The notes beneath the pieces are model-generated. The model saw only the letters and a list, made by a program, of their open reading frames with translations. It had not been told where the DNA came from and did no database searches. From Nocardia higoensis (GTDB lineage: Bacteria > Actinomycetota > Actinomycetes > Mycobacteriales > Mycobacteriaceae): 64,000 nucleotides of DNA. Of the stretch, positions 24,928-32,940 are shown in pieces. The position numbers and the translations under genes are program-made. The DNA is taken from positions 209,829 through 273,828 of the forward strand of contig NZ_JADLQN010000005.1 in the NCBI RefSeq assembly GCF_015477835.1, written 5' to 3'. Within the stretch, counting starts at the first letter, position 1. The number at the start of each line of letters is the position of its first letter.

Positions 24928-25955
24928 GTTCCGACCACGACAAACCAGGCGCCGACGGCCACGACCCCGTCGCGGCCACCACCCCCGCCGCCGAGCGGGC
25001 CGCCACCGAACCGCCCGTCGACGAGGTGGTGGTCGGGGCCGTCGAGACCCAGGCCGACGAGGTCGACGCCCTCGGGTCGGGGGAAGTGGTCCCCGAGACC
25101 ACCGTCCTCGAGACCACCGTCACCGAGACCGCAACCACTGAATCCGCAGCCGCCGACGCCCGTATCACCGACTCCGCCGAACTGCGGTCGGTGCAGTCGC
25201 AGCCGGCCGCGGCCGGATCCGCGGCCGCCGCGTCCGACGAGGAGGCGCACTCCGCGGTAGCCTCCGCCGCTCCCGCGACGACGAAACCCCGTGCGGAGCA
25301 AGCGGACACCGACATCGTCGACGACGAGGTCGAAACCATCGTGCACGTGCTGCGCCACGGCGAGGTGCACAATCCCAACGGGATCCTCTACGGCCGCCTC
25401 CCCGGCTTCTCGCTCTCGGTGTCCGGCCGCGCGCAGGCGGGGGCGGTCGCGCGCGCGCTCGCCGATCACGACATCGCCCTGGTCATCGCCTCGCCGCTGC
25501 AGCGGGCACAGGAGACCGCCACGCCGATCGCCGAGCAGCACGGGCTGACCGTGCGCACCGACGAGAACCTGATCGAGGCGGGCAACACCTTCGAGGGCCT
25601 GCGGGTGTCCGTCGGTGACGGCGCGCTGCGCAAGCCGAGGCACTGGTGGAAGCTGCGCGACCCGTTCACCCCGTCCTGGGGCGAGCCCTATCTGCAGATC
25701 GCGCACCGGATGCTGGCCGCGGTCAACAAGGCGCGCGTCGAGGCGGGAGGCCGCGAGGTCGTGCTGGTGTCGCACCAGTTGCCGGTGTGGACGTTGCGCC
25801 GTTTCCTGCAGGGACAGCGCCTGTGGCACGACCCGCGCCACCGGCAGTGCTCGCTGGCCTCGCTGACCTCGCTGGTCTATCGCGGCGACACCCTGGTCGA
25901 CATCGTCTACTCCGAGCCCGCGGGCGCGTCGGATCCCACGGTGCACGGCGCATGA
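24924..25955 (+). CDS. Histidine phosphatase / phosphoglycerate mutase family protein with long N-terminal extension (Rv0525-like)
   Basis: A 343-residue protein. Residues ~1-130 are low-complexity Ala/Thr/Glu/Asp. The phosphatase domain starts at about 135 with VHVLRHGEVHNPNG (catalytic RHG), continues with ASPLQRAQETA and ends with LVSHQLPVWTLRRF (second catalytic His). The mycobacterial counterpart is about 200 residues, so the extension is unusual. It overlaps hemL and the ResA-like gene by four bases on each side. Substrate unknown. Confidence 0.85.
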   Translation: MSSDHDKPGADGHDPVAATTPAAERAATEPPVDEVVVGAVETQADEVDALGSGEVVPETTVLETTVTETATTESAAADARITDSAELRSVQSQPAAAGSAAAASDEEAHSAVASAAPATTKPRAEQADTDIVDDEVETIVHVLRHGEVHNPNGILYGRLPGFSLSVSGRAQAGAVARALADHDIALVIASPLQRAQETATPIAEQHGLTVRTDENLIEAGNTFEGLRVSVGDGALRKPRHWWKLRDPFTPSWGEPYLQIAHRMLAAVNKARVEAGGREVVLVSHQLPVWTLRRFLQGQRLWHDPRHRQCSLASLTSLVYRGDTLVDIVYSEPAGASDPTVHGA

Positions 25956-26602
25956 GGCGCCCCGCGTCGGTTCCGCCGAGCCTGCTCGCGCCCGCACGGG
26001 CGCCGGGCCGGGTCGTCGCGGCGCTACTGGCGTGCGTGGCGCTGGTCGCCGGGCTCGCGGGCTGCTCCACCGGAACCGACGCGGTGAGCCAAGGCGGGAC
26101 CTTCGAATTCGTCTCTCCCGGCGGCAAGACCGACATCTACTACGACCCGCCCGGATCGCGCGGCACCATCGGTGAGCTGTCCGGTCCCGACCTGATGAAC
26201 GACGGCGAGACGATCGCGGTGTCGGACTTCCAGGGCCAGGTCGTGGTGCTCAACCTCTGGGGCCAGTGGTGCGGCCCGTGCCGTGCCGAGGTGCCCGCCC
26301 TCGAGGACGTCTACGAGGCGACCAAGGATTCCGGTGTCGCTTTCCTCGGCATCAACGTGCGCGATCCGCAGCGCGACAAGGCACAGGATTTCGTGACCTC
26401 CAACAAGGTCGCCTACCCCTCGATCTACGACCCGCCGATGCGCACCCTGCTCGCGCTCGGCGGCAATTTCCCGACCAGCGTGATCCCCACCACCCTGGTG
26501 CTCGACCGTGAGCACCGGGTGGCCGCGGTGTTCCTGCGCACGCTGCTGGCCGAGGATCTCCGGCCGGTCGTCGAGCGGATCGCCGGGGAGGCCAGGGCAT
26601 GA
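25952..26602 (+). CDS. ResA/TlpA-like thiol-disulfide lipoprotein (Rv0526-like)
   Basis: Keeps apocytochrome c heme-binding cysteines reduced outside the membrane. The 216-residue protein has a signal peptide with lipobox LAGC (lipidated C38) and a thioredoxin-like fold with WCGPC (C107, C110) in VLNLWGQWCGPCRAEVP, followed by a cis-proline region VIPTTLVLD. It overlaps the flanking genes (ATGA on both sides), within the Ccs (System II) operon. Confidence 0.93.
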   Translation: MRRPASVPPSLLAPARAPGRVVAALLACVALVAGLAGCSTGTDAVSQGGTFEFVSPGGKTDIYYDPPGSRGTIGELSGPDLMNDGETIAVSDFQGQVVVLNLWGQWCGPCRAEVPALEDVYEATKDSGVAFLGINVRDPQRDKAQDFVTSNKVAYPSIYDPPMRTLLALGGNFPTSVIPTTLVLDREHRVAAVFLRTLLAEDLRPVVERIAGEARA

Positions 26603-27435
26603 CCGTCGTGCTCGCCGGGGTGGGGGATTCGTTCCAGCAGACCGCGGCCACCGGCCCGTTGCTGCTGGCGCTCGGCGCCTGCCTGCTGGCCGGGTTGGTG
26701 TCGTTCGCCTCGCCGTGCGTGGTGCCGCTGGTGCCGGGCTATCTGTCCTACCTGGCCGGTCTGGTCGGCGCGGAAGCCCCGCCGGTCACCGCCTCCGAAG
26801 CCGTGGAATCGCGCACGGCCACCGCGACCGAGGTGCGTCTCGGGTCGGCGAAATTGCGGGTTGCGGGCGCCGCCGGACTGTTCGTCGCCGGATTCACCGT
26901 GGTGTTCGTGCTGGCGACCGCGACGGTCTTCGGCGTCATCGCGACCCTCAATGTGAACCGGGAATTGCTGCAGCGAATCGGCGGCGTGGTCACCATCGTG
27001 ATGGGCCTGGCCTTCATCGGCCTCATCCCGGCACTGCAGCGCGACACCAGGATGGAGCCGCGCAGGCTCACCAGCCTCGTCGGGGCGCCCCTGCTCGGCG
27101 GCGTCTTCGCGCTGGGCTGGACGCCGTGCCTCGGCCCGACGCTGTCCGGGGTCATGGCGGTGGCGGCGGGCACCGAGGGCGCCACGGCCGCGCGCGGCGT
27201 CGCCCTCATCGTCGCCTACTGCCTCGGCCTCGGGTTGCCGTTCGTCGTGCTGGCCTTCGGCTCGGCGGGCGCGCTGCGCGGCGTCGGCTGGTTGCGCCGC
27301 AATTCCCGCACCATCCAGATCGTCGGCGGCATCCTGCTCGTCGCGGTCGGCGTCGCGCTGGTGACCGGCGCCTGGGATCTGTTCGTCGCCTGGGTGCGCG
27401 ACGCGTTCGTCTCCGAGGTGACCCTGCCGATATGA
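26599..27435 (+). CDS. ccdA: Cytochrome c biogenesis thiol-reductant transporter CcdA
   Basis: Carries reducing equivalents across the membrane to the ResA-like protein. The 278-residue protein has six hydrophobic helices. Conserved cysteines lie in SFASPCVVPLVPGYL (helix 1) and GWTPCLGPTL (helix 4), the expected redox pair. It overlaps both flanking genes. The M. tuberculosis homologue is Rv0527. Confidence 0.95.
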   Translation: MTVVLAGVGDSFQQTAATGPLLLALGACLLAGLVSFASPCVVPLVPGYLSYLAGLVGAEAPPVTASEAVESRTATATEVRLGSAKLRVAGAAGLFVAGFTVVFVLATATVFGVIATLNVNRELLQRIGGVVTIVMGLAFIGLIPALQRDTRMEPRRLTSLVGAPLLGGVFALGWTPCLGPTLSGVMAVAAGTEGATAARGVALIVAYCLGLGLPFVVLAFGSAGALRGVGWLRRNSRTIQIVGGILLVAVGVALVTGAWDLFVAWVRDAFVSEVTLPI

Positions 27436-29102
27436 CCGTGACCGATCAGCGACCCGATTCCGCTCCGAAGACCCCACCGCGTCAGTCCGCCCCCGGCCGG
27501 GCGTGGGCGCTGGTGCGCAACACCTGGCGCGGGCTGACCAGCATGCGCACCGCGCTGGTGTTGTTGTTCCTGCTCGCGCTGGCCGCCATTCCCGGCGCGC
27601 TGTTGCCCCAGCGCAGCCTCAACGAGCAGAAGGTCGAGCAGTACATCGCCGACCGCCCGACGCTCGGACCGTGGATGGACCGGGCCCAGTTGTTCGACGT
27701 GTTCGGCAGCTCCTGGTTCACCGCCATCTACGTGCTGCTGTTCATCTCGCTGGTGGGTTGCATCCTGCCCCGCGCGGTCGATCACTACCGCGCGCTGCGC
27801 ACCCCGCCGGTGCGGGCGCCGCGCAACCTCGCCCGCCTGCCGCGCCACTACACCGCCGAGTCGGCGCGTACGCCCGAAGAAGTCGTCGGACACGCCAGGA
27901 CCGGTCTGCGCGGCTGGCGCACCGAGGTCCGCACCGGGGTGGGCCGCGAAGGCGAGATCACCGTCTCCGCCGAGAAGGGCTATCTGCGCGAATTCGGCAA
28001 CCTGGTATTCCACCTGGCGCTGGTCGGGCTGCTGGCCTCGATCGCGGTGGGCAAGCTGTTCGGCTACGAGGGCAGCGTCATCGTCATCGCCGACGACGGG
28101 CCCGGCTTCTGCACCACCTCTCCCGCGGTCTACGACTCGTTCCGCGCGGGCAACGTCAACGACGGCACCGGGATGACCCCGATCTGCGTGCGGGTGAAGG
28201 ATTTCCGCGCCGACTACCTCGAGACCGGCCAAGCCGAGATGTTCACCTCCAACATCTCCTACCAGGCCGGCGAGGACCTGGCCACCGGCACCTGGCGCGA
28301 CACCACGCTGCGCGTGAATCATCCGCTGCGCGTCGCGGGCGATCGCATCTACCTGCAGGGCCACGGCTACGCGCCGACCTTCACCGTCACCTTCCCCGAC
28401 GGGCAGACCAGGACCGAGACCATCCAGTGGGCGCCCACCGACGCCCGCACCTTCCTGTCCGGCGGCGTGCTGCGCATCGACCCGCCCGGCGGCATGTACG
28501 CCACCGACGAGGAGCGCCGCAAGAACCAGATCGCCATCGAGGGCCTGTTCGCCCCGACCGCCATGTTGCACGGCAGCCTGCTGACATCGGTCTTCCCGCG
28601 CATGGACGACCCGGCCGTAGCCGTGGACATCTACCGCGGCGACACCGGCCTGGACACCGGCCGCCCGCAGTCGCTGTTCTCGCTCGATCAGGAACTGGTG
28701 CGTCAGGAGCGGCTGACCAAGGAGGCCAGGGTGAACCTGCGCCCCGGCGAGTCGGCCACGCTGTCCAACGGCACCGTGGTCACCTTCGACGGCGCTAAGG
28801 AATTCGTGAACCTGCAGGTCTCGCACGATCCCGCCCAGCAGTGGGTGCTGGTGAGCGCGCTGACCATGATGGCGGGCCTGCTGGTGTCGCTGTTGGTCAA
28901 ACGGCGTCGGATCTGGATCCGGGTGTACCCGGCGGCGGACGGGGCCGGTACGGTGGATCAACGACGCACCGTAGTAGAGATGGGCGGCCTGGCCAGGACC
29001 GACCAGGCGGGCTGGGGCGACGAGTTCGACCGCCTGCGCGCCCGGCTGCTCGACACGGACAACGACACGGCTCGAACCGGGGCCGACAGCACGGGAGACT
29101 GA
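27432..29102 (+). CDS. resB: Cytochrome c biogenesis protein ResB (CcsX)
   Basis: Partner of CcsB in the System II cytochrome c synthetase that moves heme and attaches it to apocytochrome. The 556-residue protein has helices at about 37-57, 93-113 and 188-208, a large extracytoplasmic domain (about 210-465) with RVNHPLRVAGDRIYLQGHGY, a last helix at about 470-490, and a polar tail. Good ATGA overlap with ccdA; two bases separate it from ccsB. Confidence 0.94.
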   Translation: MTVTDQRPDSAPKTPPRQSAPGRAWALVRNTWRGLTSMRTALVLLFLLALAAIPGALLPQRSLNEQKVEQYIADRPTLGPWMDRAQLFDVFGSSWFTAIYVLLFISLVGCILPRAVDHYRALRTPPVRAPRNLARLPRHYTAESARTPEEVVGHARTGLRGWRTEVRTGVGREGEITVSAEKGYLREFGNLVFHLALVGLLASIAVGKLFGYEGSVIVIADDGPGFCTTSPAVYDSFRAGNVNDGTGMTPICVRVKDFRADYLETGQAEMFTSNISYQAGEDLATGTWRDTTLRVNHPLRVAGDRIYLQGHGYAPTFTVTFPDGQTRTETIQWAPTDARTFLSGGVLRIDPPGGMYATDEERRKNQIAIEGLFAPTAMLHGSLLTSVFPRMDDPAVAVDIYRGDTGLDTGRPQSLFSLDQELVRQERLTKEARVNLRPGESATLSNGTVVTFDGAKEFVNLQVSHDPAQQWVLVSALTMMAGLLVSLLVKRRRIWIRVYPAADGAGTVDQRRTVVEMGGLARTDQAGWGDEFDRLRARLLDTDNDTARTGADSTGD

Positions 29103-29104
29103 CG

Positions 29105-30076
29105 ATGCCGATCGACGACACCCTCGCCCAGTACAGCGACCTGGCCTTCAAATCGGCACTGGTCGTGTACGCGCTGGTGCTCGGGCTGCTGCTGTGGCAG
29201 TTCGCTTCCGCGCAGGTCCGCAGGAGCGAGGAGCGCGAACTCGTCGGCGTGGGCGGCGGCAGCGCCGATCGGCCCAGCGGTCCCGGCAAGGTGATCGAGA
29301 CACCGGCGACCCCGCTGCCGGTGCGCCTGGGCAATATGGCGTTCTCGGTGCTGTTCGTCGCGTTCGCTCTGCACGTCGCCTCGATCGTGTTGCGCGGCTT
29401 CGCCACGGACCGGTTCCCGCTGGGCAACATGTACGAGTTCGTCACCATGGCCTGCGCCGCGACCGTGCTCGTCGGCTTCTGGCTGCTGCGCGAACAGCGC
29501 CACCGCGCCACCTGGGTGTTCCTGCTGGTGCCCGTGCTGATCCTGATGTTCCTGGCGGGCACGGTCCTCTACGCCGACGCCGCTCCCGTCGTCCCCGCGC
29601 TGCGCTCGTTCTGGCTGCCGTTGCACGTGACCATCGTCAGCATCGGCAGCGGGGTCTTCATGGTCTCCGGCGTCGCCAGCCTGCTGTTTCTCTACCGCCT
29701 GCGCCAGCCCGAAGGCGAGGAGTCGTCGAACGTCCTGGGCGCCATCGCCCGCCGCCTCCCCGACGCGCGGACCCTGGACCGTCTCGCCTACCGCACCACC
29801 ATCGTCGGCTTCCCGCTCTTCGGCGCGGGCGTCATCCTCGGCGCCATCTGGGCCGAAGCCGCGTGGGGCCGGTTCTGGGGCTGGGACCCCAAGGAAACCT
29901 GCTCCTTCATCGCCTGGGTCCTCTACGCCGCCTACCTGCACGCCAGGGCCACGTCCGGCTGGCGTGACACCAGGGCCGCCTGGATCAACGTCGCCGCATT
30001 CGTCGCCATGCTGTTCAACCTCTTCATCATCAACCTGGTGATCAGCGGCCTGCACAGCTACGCCGGCCTGACCTAA
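29105..30076 (+). CDS. ccsB: Cytochrome c biogenesis protein CcsB (ResC)
   Basis: Heme-handling membrane subunit of the System II synthetase. The 323-residue protein has about eight helices and the tryptophan-rich WWD-type motif AAWGRFWGWDPKET near residue 260. Flanking histidines expected to bind heme include LPLHVTIVS and GLHSYAGL at the C-terminus. A GAGACTGACG region precedes the ATG. It ends the core ccs operon; the HigA-like gene begins 14 bases later. Confidence 0.95.
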   Translation: MPIDDTLAQYSDLAFKSALVVYALVLGLLLWQFASAQVRRSEERELVGVGGGSADRPSGPGKVIETPATPLPVRLGNMAFSVLFVAFALHVASIVLRGFATDRFPLGNMYEFVTMACAATVLVGFWLLREQRHRATWVFLLVPVLILMFLAGTVLYADAAPVVPALRSFWLPLHVTIVSIGSGVFMVSGVASLLFLYRLRQPEGEESSNVLGAIARRLPDARTLDRLAYRTTIVGFPLFGAGVILGAIWAEAAWGRFWGWDPKETCSFIAWVLYAAYLHARATSGWRDTRAAWINVAAFVAMLFNLFIINLVISGLHSYAGLT

Positions 30077-30090
30077 AACTCACCGAGACC

Positions 30091-30399
30091 ATGGCCCCTA
30101 CCACACCCCTGCCTCCGACCTCTCCGGGCGAGATTCTCGCGGAAGAGTTCTTGGAGCCACTCGAGATCAGTCAGAACGCCTCGGCGCGCGCGGTCGGCGT
30201 ACCGCCCCGGCAGATCAACCAGATCGTGCAAGGAAGCCGGGCGATCACCATCAGGACAGCGCTGCTCTTCGCGCGATATTTCGGCACGACGCCCGAATTC
30301 TGGATCAACCTTCAGACGCGCTACGACCTGGTGCGTGAGAAGGAGAACCTGCGAGACAAGCTGGAGAGCATCACGCCCCGGCAGCCGATCGCCTGCTGA
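30091..30399 (+). CDS. Orphan HigA-family addiction-module antitoxin (HTH XRE)
   Basis: A 102-residue protein of the VapI/HigA type. It starts with PTSPGEILAEEFLEPLEIS, has an HTH over ASARAVGVPPRQINQIVQG, and ends with RYFGTTPEFWINLQTRYDL, all typical of HigA. Such antitoxins normally follow a higB toxin gene. Here only 14 bases separate it from ccsB and no HigB-like frame is present nearby, so it looks orphaned and is probably read from the ccs operon. Confidence 0.88.
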   Translation: MAPTTPLPPTSPGEILAEEFLEPLEISQNASARAVGVPPRQINQIVQGSRAITIRTALLFARYFGTTPEFWINLQTRYDLVREKENLRDKLESITPRQPIAC

Positions 30400-30412
30400 G
30401 TAGGTGGCACGG

Positions 30413-30445
30413 CAGGCCGGGAGCAACTCGACGGATCCCGGCCTG
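30413..30445. terminator. Hairpin terminator after the ccs operon
   Basis: CAGGCCGGGA at 30413-30422 pairs with TCCCGGCCTG at 30436-30445. It lies between convergent genes, with no strong T-run on either strand. Confidence 0.6.
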
Positions 30446-30450
30446 GGCGG

Positions 30451-30669
30451 CTAGTGCTCCTTGGGACCCTCTCTGTCACGGCGCTGCTGCTCGCGCGAGA
30501 TCCGCCAGAGGAAGTCGGGATCGTCGTCGGGGCCCAAGATCGGGCGACGTCGCGGAGGGGCCGGAGGGGCTACGGACCGATCGATTCTTCCCGGACCGAA
30601 CGCCTTCCACATCAGCACTGCCACCGCGATCACTGCGATGAGGGCCAACAGATATGCCACGTGGCTCAC
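30451..30669 (-). CDS. Small single-span membrane protein
   Basis: Up to 72 residues: one N-terminal hydrophobic helix (YLLALIAVIAVAVLMW), then a polar tail rich in Pro, Arg and Asp. AGGAGG abuts the first GTG at 30669, so the second in-frame GTG at 30660, eight bases after it, may be the real start (69 residues). Function unknown. Confidence 0.65.
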   Translation of the reverse strand: MSHVAYLLALIAVIAVAVLMWKAFGPGRIDRSVAPPAPPRRRPILGPDDDPDFLWRISREQQRRDREGPKEH

Positions 30670-30745
30670 CTCCTGCTACCGAGGGTAGCCCTGTGAGTGG
30701 TCCACGCACAGCGTGGGCCACGGGCGAGTGACCTTCGGCAGCCGG

Positions 30746-30958
30746 TCAGTGTTCTGTTTTGGCCTCGGTGGTCAGTGACTTCAGCAGTTGCATGACCTCG
30801 GACTCGCGGAAGCGGCGATGTCCGCCGGGAGTGCGCAGCGATCCGAGACGGCCCGCGTGTGCCCATCGGGTGACGGTCTTGGGATCGACGTGGAACAGTG
30901 CGGCGACTTGCCCGGGGGTCAGCAGGGTGTCCTGGCCGCCGACGGTGATCGCACTCAT
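30746..30958 (-). CDS. BldC-like MerR-type DNA-binding protein
   Basis: A 70-residue single-domain winged HTH: LLTPGQVAALFHVDPKTVTRW followed by GRLGSLRTPGGHRRFRESEV. This matches the Streptomyces BldC family closely, including the RTPGGHRRF wing. BldC proteins bind direct repeats cooperatively and control development. A role in Nocardia branching or fragmentation is only inference. GAGAGG lies upstream of the ATG. Confidence 0.88.
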   Translation of the reverse strand: MSAITVGGQDTLLTPGQVAALFHVDPKTVTRWAHAGRLGSLRTPGGHRRFRESEVMQLLKSLTTEAKTEH

Positions 30959-31118
30959 AGCAAACCTCTCCGTTCTTCGACAGTCCCTCATCAGATGGCG
31001 CCATCGTCGCACTCCACCCCCTAGGTACTCGAATCACCTACAGCGGGTAAAGGCGAAGTAATGGACAAATCGGATGCTCGTCCGGTGAGGGCGCGTCGGG
31101 CCCGCAAACCGGGTCGCC

Positions 31119-31124
31119 TACCCT
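31119..31124 (+). promoter_or_regulatory. Putative -10 box (leaderless) for the DUF4229-like gene
   Basis: TACCCT ends 7 bases before the GTG at 31132 with no ribosome binding site. Confidence 0.4.
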
Positions 31125-31131
31125 GGTCGGC

Positions 31132-31458
31132 GTGAGCGAAACGACTGGATCCCACCCGCGGGTGGGCCGCAGCCTGGCCGTCAACCTGGGCTTGTACACC
31201 CTGGCGCGGCTGGCCTTGGTCGCCGTGATCGCCGCGGTGGTCTACGGGGTCGCCCGACTCGTCGGTGTGCAGGTGCACCTGCTGCTGGCCGTGCTGGCCG
31301 CGGTGCTCATCGCGATGCCGCTGTCGCTGATCTTGTTCAAGGGGCTGCGCGGGCGGGTCAACGCCGATATCGCGGTGGTCGACGCCAAGCGCAGGCAGGA
31401 CAAGGCGCAGTTGCGGGCGCGGTTGCGCGGTGAGACCGAAGGCGACGATCCGGCATAG
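31132..31458 (+). CDS. DUF4229-like membrane protein (Rv0531-like)
   Basis: A 108-residue protein with two hydrophobic helices (about 17-38 and 45-66) and a basic, coiled C-terminal tail (DAKRRQDKAQLRARLRG). It fits the small actinobacterial DUF4229 family by layout. The GTG start is supported by a TACCCT box 7 bases upstream. Function unknown. Confidence 0.78.
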   Translation: MSETTGSHPRVGRSLAVNLGLYTLARLALVAVIAAVVYGVARLVGVQVHLLLAVLAAVLIAMPLSLILFKGLRGRVNADIAVVDAKRRQDKAQLRARLRGETEGDDPA

Positions 31459-31486
31459 GCCACGGCGAGCGAATGCGAGGCTATCG

Positions 31487-32572
31487 GTGAAGTACTGCGA
31501 TCGCAGCGCCCCGCGCGACTGGGTGGACAACGCTGTCCGCCTCATCGACGCGGATGCCCAGCGCAGCGCGGACACCCATCTGTTGCGGTATCCGCTGCCC
31601 GTCGACTGGAACATCCAGCTCTACCTCAAGGACGAGTCGACCCACATCACCGGCAGCCTCAAGCACCGGCTGGCCCGCTCGCTGTTCCTGTACTCGATCT
31701 GCAACGGCTGGATCACCGAGGGCACCACGGTGGTGGAGGCCTCGTCGGGGTCGACGGCGGTGAGCGAGGCGTATTTCGCGAAGTTGCTCGGGCTCGACTT
31801 CGTGGCGGTGATGCCGGAGAAGACCTCGCAGCGCAAGATCGCGCTCATCGAGGCCCAGGGCGGGCGCTGTCACTTCGTGCGCCGCCCGCCGGACATGTAC
31901 ACCGAGGCGGCGCGGCTGGCGGCCGAGTCCGGCGGCCACTACATGGACCAGTTCACCCACGCCGAACGGGCCACCGACTGGCGTGGCAACAACAACATCG
32001 CCGACAGCATCTTCACCCAGCTGCAGCTCGAGACCCACCCGGTACCGGAGTGGATCGTCATGAGCGCGGGTACCGGCGGCACCAGCGCCACCATCGGCCG
32101 CTACATCCGCTACCGCAGGCATGCGACCAGACTCGCCGTGGTGGACCCGGAGAACTCCGCCTTCTACGGCGGCTACGAGACCGGAGACGCCGGTTATCAG
32201 ACCGGCATGCCCTCGCGTATCGAAGGCATCGGCAGGCCCCGGGTGGAGCCGTCGTTCGTCGGCCAGGTGGTCGACCGGATGATCGCGGTGCCCGACGCCG
32301 CCTCGATCGCGGCCATGCGCTACGGCGGCCAGGTCCTCGGCAGGCGGATCGGCGCCTCGACGGGCACGAACCTGTGGGGTGTCTTCCACCTGATCGGCGA
32401 GATGCTGGACCGGGGTCGCAGCGGCAGCGTGGTCACCGTGCTGTGCGACGGCGGCGACCGCTACGCCGACACCTACTTCGACGACGACTGGGTCGCGGCG
32501 CAGGGCTGGGATCTGACCGAACCGACCGCCGTCATCGACGAGTTCCACCGCACCGGCATCTGGAACGGCTGA
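31487..32572 (+). CDS. cds1: PLP-dependent cysteine desulfhydrase Cds1-like (cysteine synthase family)
   Basis: Beta-family PLP enzyme related to cysteine synthase. The mycobacterial relative (Rv3684, Cds1) breaks L-cysteine down to H2S, pyruvate and ammonia. The 361-residue protein has the PLP lysine in THITGSLKHRLARSLFL, the substrate loop EASSGSTAVSEA and the phosphate-binding GTGGTSATIGRYIRYRR. The GTG at 31487 follows GCGAGG. An upstream in-frame start at 31430 lies inside the preceding gene. Location differs from M. tuberculosis. Confidence 0.88.
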   Translation: MKYCDRSAPRDWVDNAVRLIDADAQRSADTHLLRYPLPVDWNIQLYLKDESTHITGSLKHRLARSLFLYSICNGWITEGTTVVEASSGSTAVSEAYFAKLLGLDFVAVMPEKTSQRKIALIEAQGGRCHFVRRPPDMYTEAARLAAESGGHYMDQFTHAERATDWRGNNNIADSIFTQLQLETHPVPEWIVMSAGTGGTSATIGRYIRYRRHATRLAVVDPENSAFYGGYETGDAGYQTGMPSRIEGIGRPRVEPSFVGQVVDRMIAVPDAASIAAMRYGGQVLGRRIGASTGTNLWGVFHLIGEMLDRGRSGSVVTVLCDGGDRYADTYFDDDWVAAQGWDLTEPTAVIDEFHRTGIWNG

Positions 32573-32673
32573 TCCCTGCGCGCGGCGTGGATTCCGGCGC
32601 GCGCTGCTCTGTAATCGATGCTGTGTTGTCTCTCCGAGCGTTGTCTCTCCGAGCGGCCCTTTCCGCCGATTTC

Positions 32674-32718
32674 GTCAATTTACGTTGACATTCGCCGGTG
32701 ATGTCAATCAAAATTGAC
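32674..32718 (+). promoter_or_regulatory. Twin inverted-repeat operators overlapping the promoter of the HTH/Clp-R pair
   Basis: GTCAATTTACGTTGAC (32674-32689) and GTCAATCAAAATTGAC (32703-32718) are two GTCAA-N6-TTGAC palindromes, 29 bases centre to centre. TTGACA at 32685-32690 can be -35 and CAAAAT at 32709-32714 a -10 (18-base spacer), which puts the transcript start at about the ATG at 32722. Each operator covers one promoter element, so a bound dimer pair would shut the promoter. Confidence 0.75.
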
Positions 32719-32721
32719 GTC

Positions 32722-32940
32722 ATGACCGAAGCGACAACTCTGGCGGCCGCGGCGGGCAGCCCCGATCCCGAGATCGGGCTGCGCGCGGTCCGCGCGCTGC
32801 GCAGGCTGCTCGAACGTTTGGAAGCGATTCAGGTGCGAAATGCCAGGGACCAGGGGTGGTCCTGGCAGGCGATCGCCGACGCGCTCGAGGTCAGCAAGCA
32901 AGCGGTGCACCAGAAGTACAACCGGAAGGGCGGCAAGTGA
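32722..32940 (+). CDS. Small helix-turn-helix protein, likely autoregulator
   Basis: A 72-residue protein. A helical N-terminal half (EIGLRAVRALRRLLERLEA) precedes an HTH at about 40-68 (GWSWQAIADALEVSKQAVHQKY). The ATG at 32722 is preferred because the in-frame ATGs at 32698/32701 fall inside the promoter-operator region. The transcript is then leaderless. The stop overlaps the Clp-R gene start (TGATG), so the pair is an operon. Regulation by its own operators is inference. Confidence 0.8.
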   Translation: MTEATTLAAAAGSPDPEIGLRAVRALRRLLERLEAIQVRNARDQGWSWQAIADALEVSKQAVHQKYNRKGGK

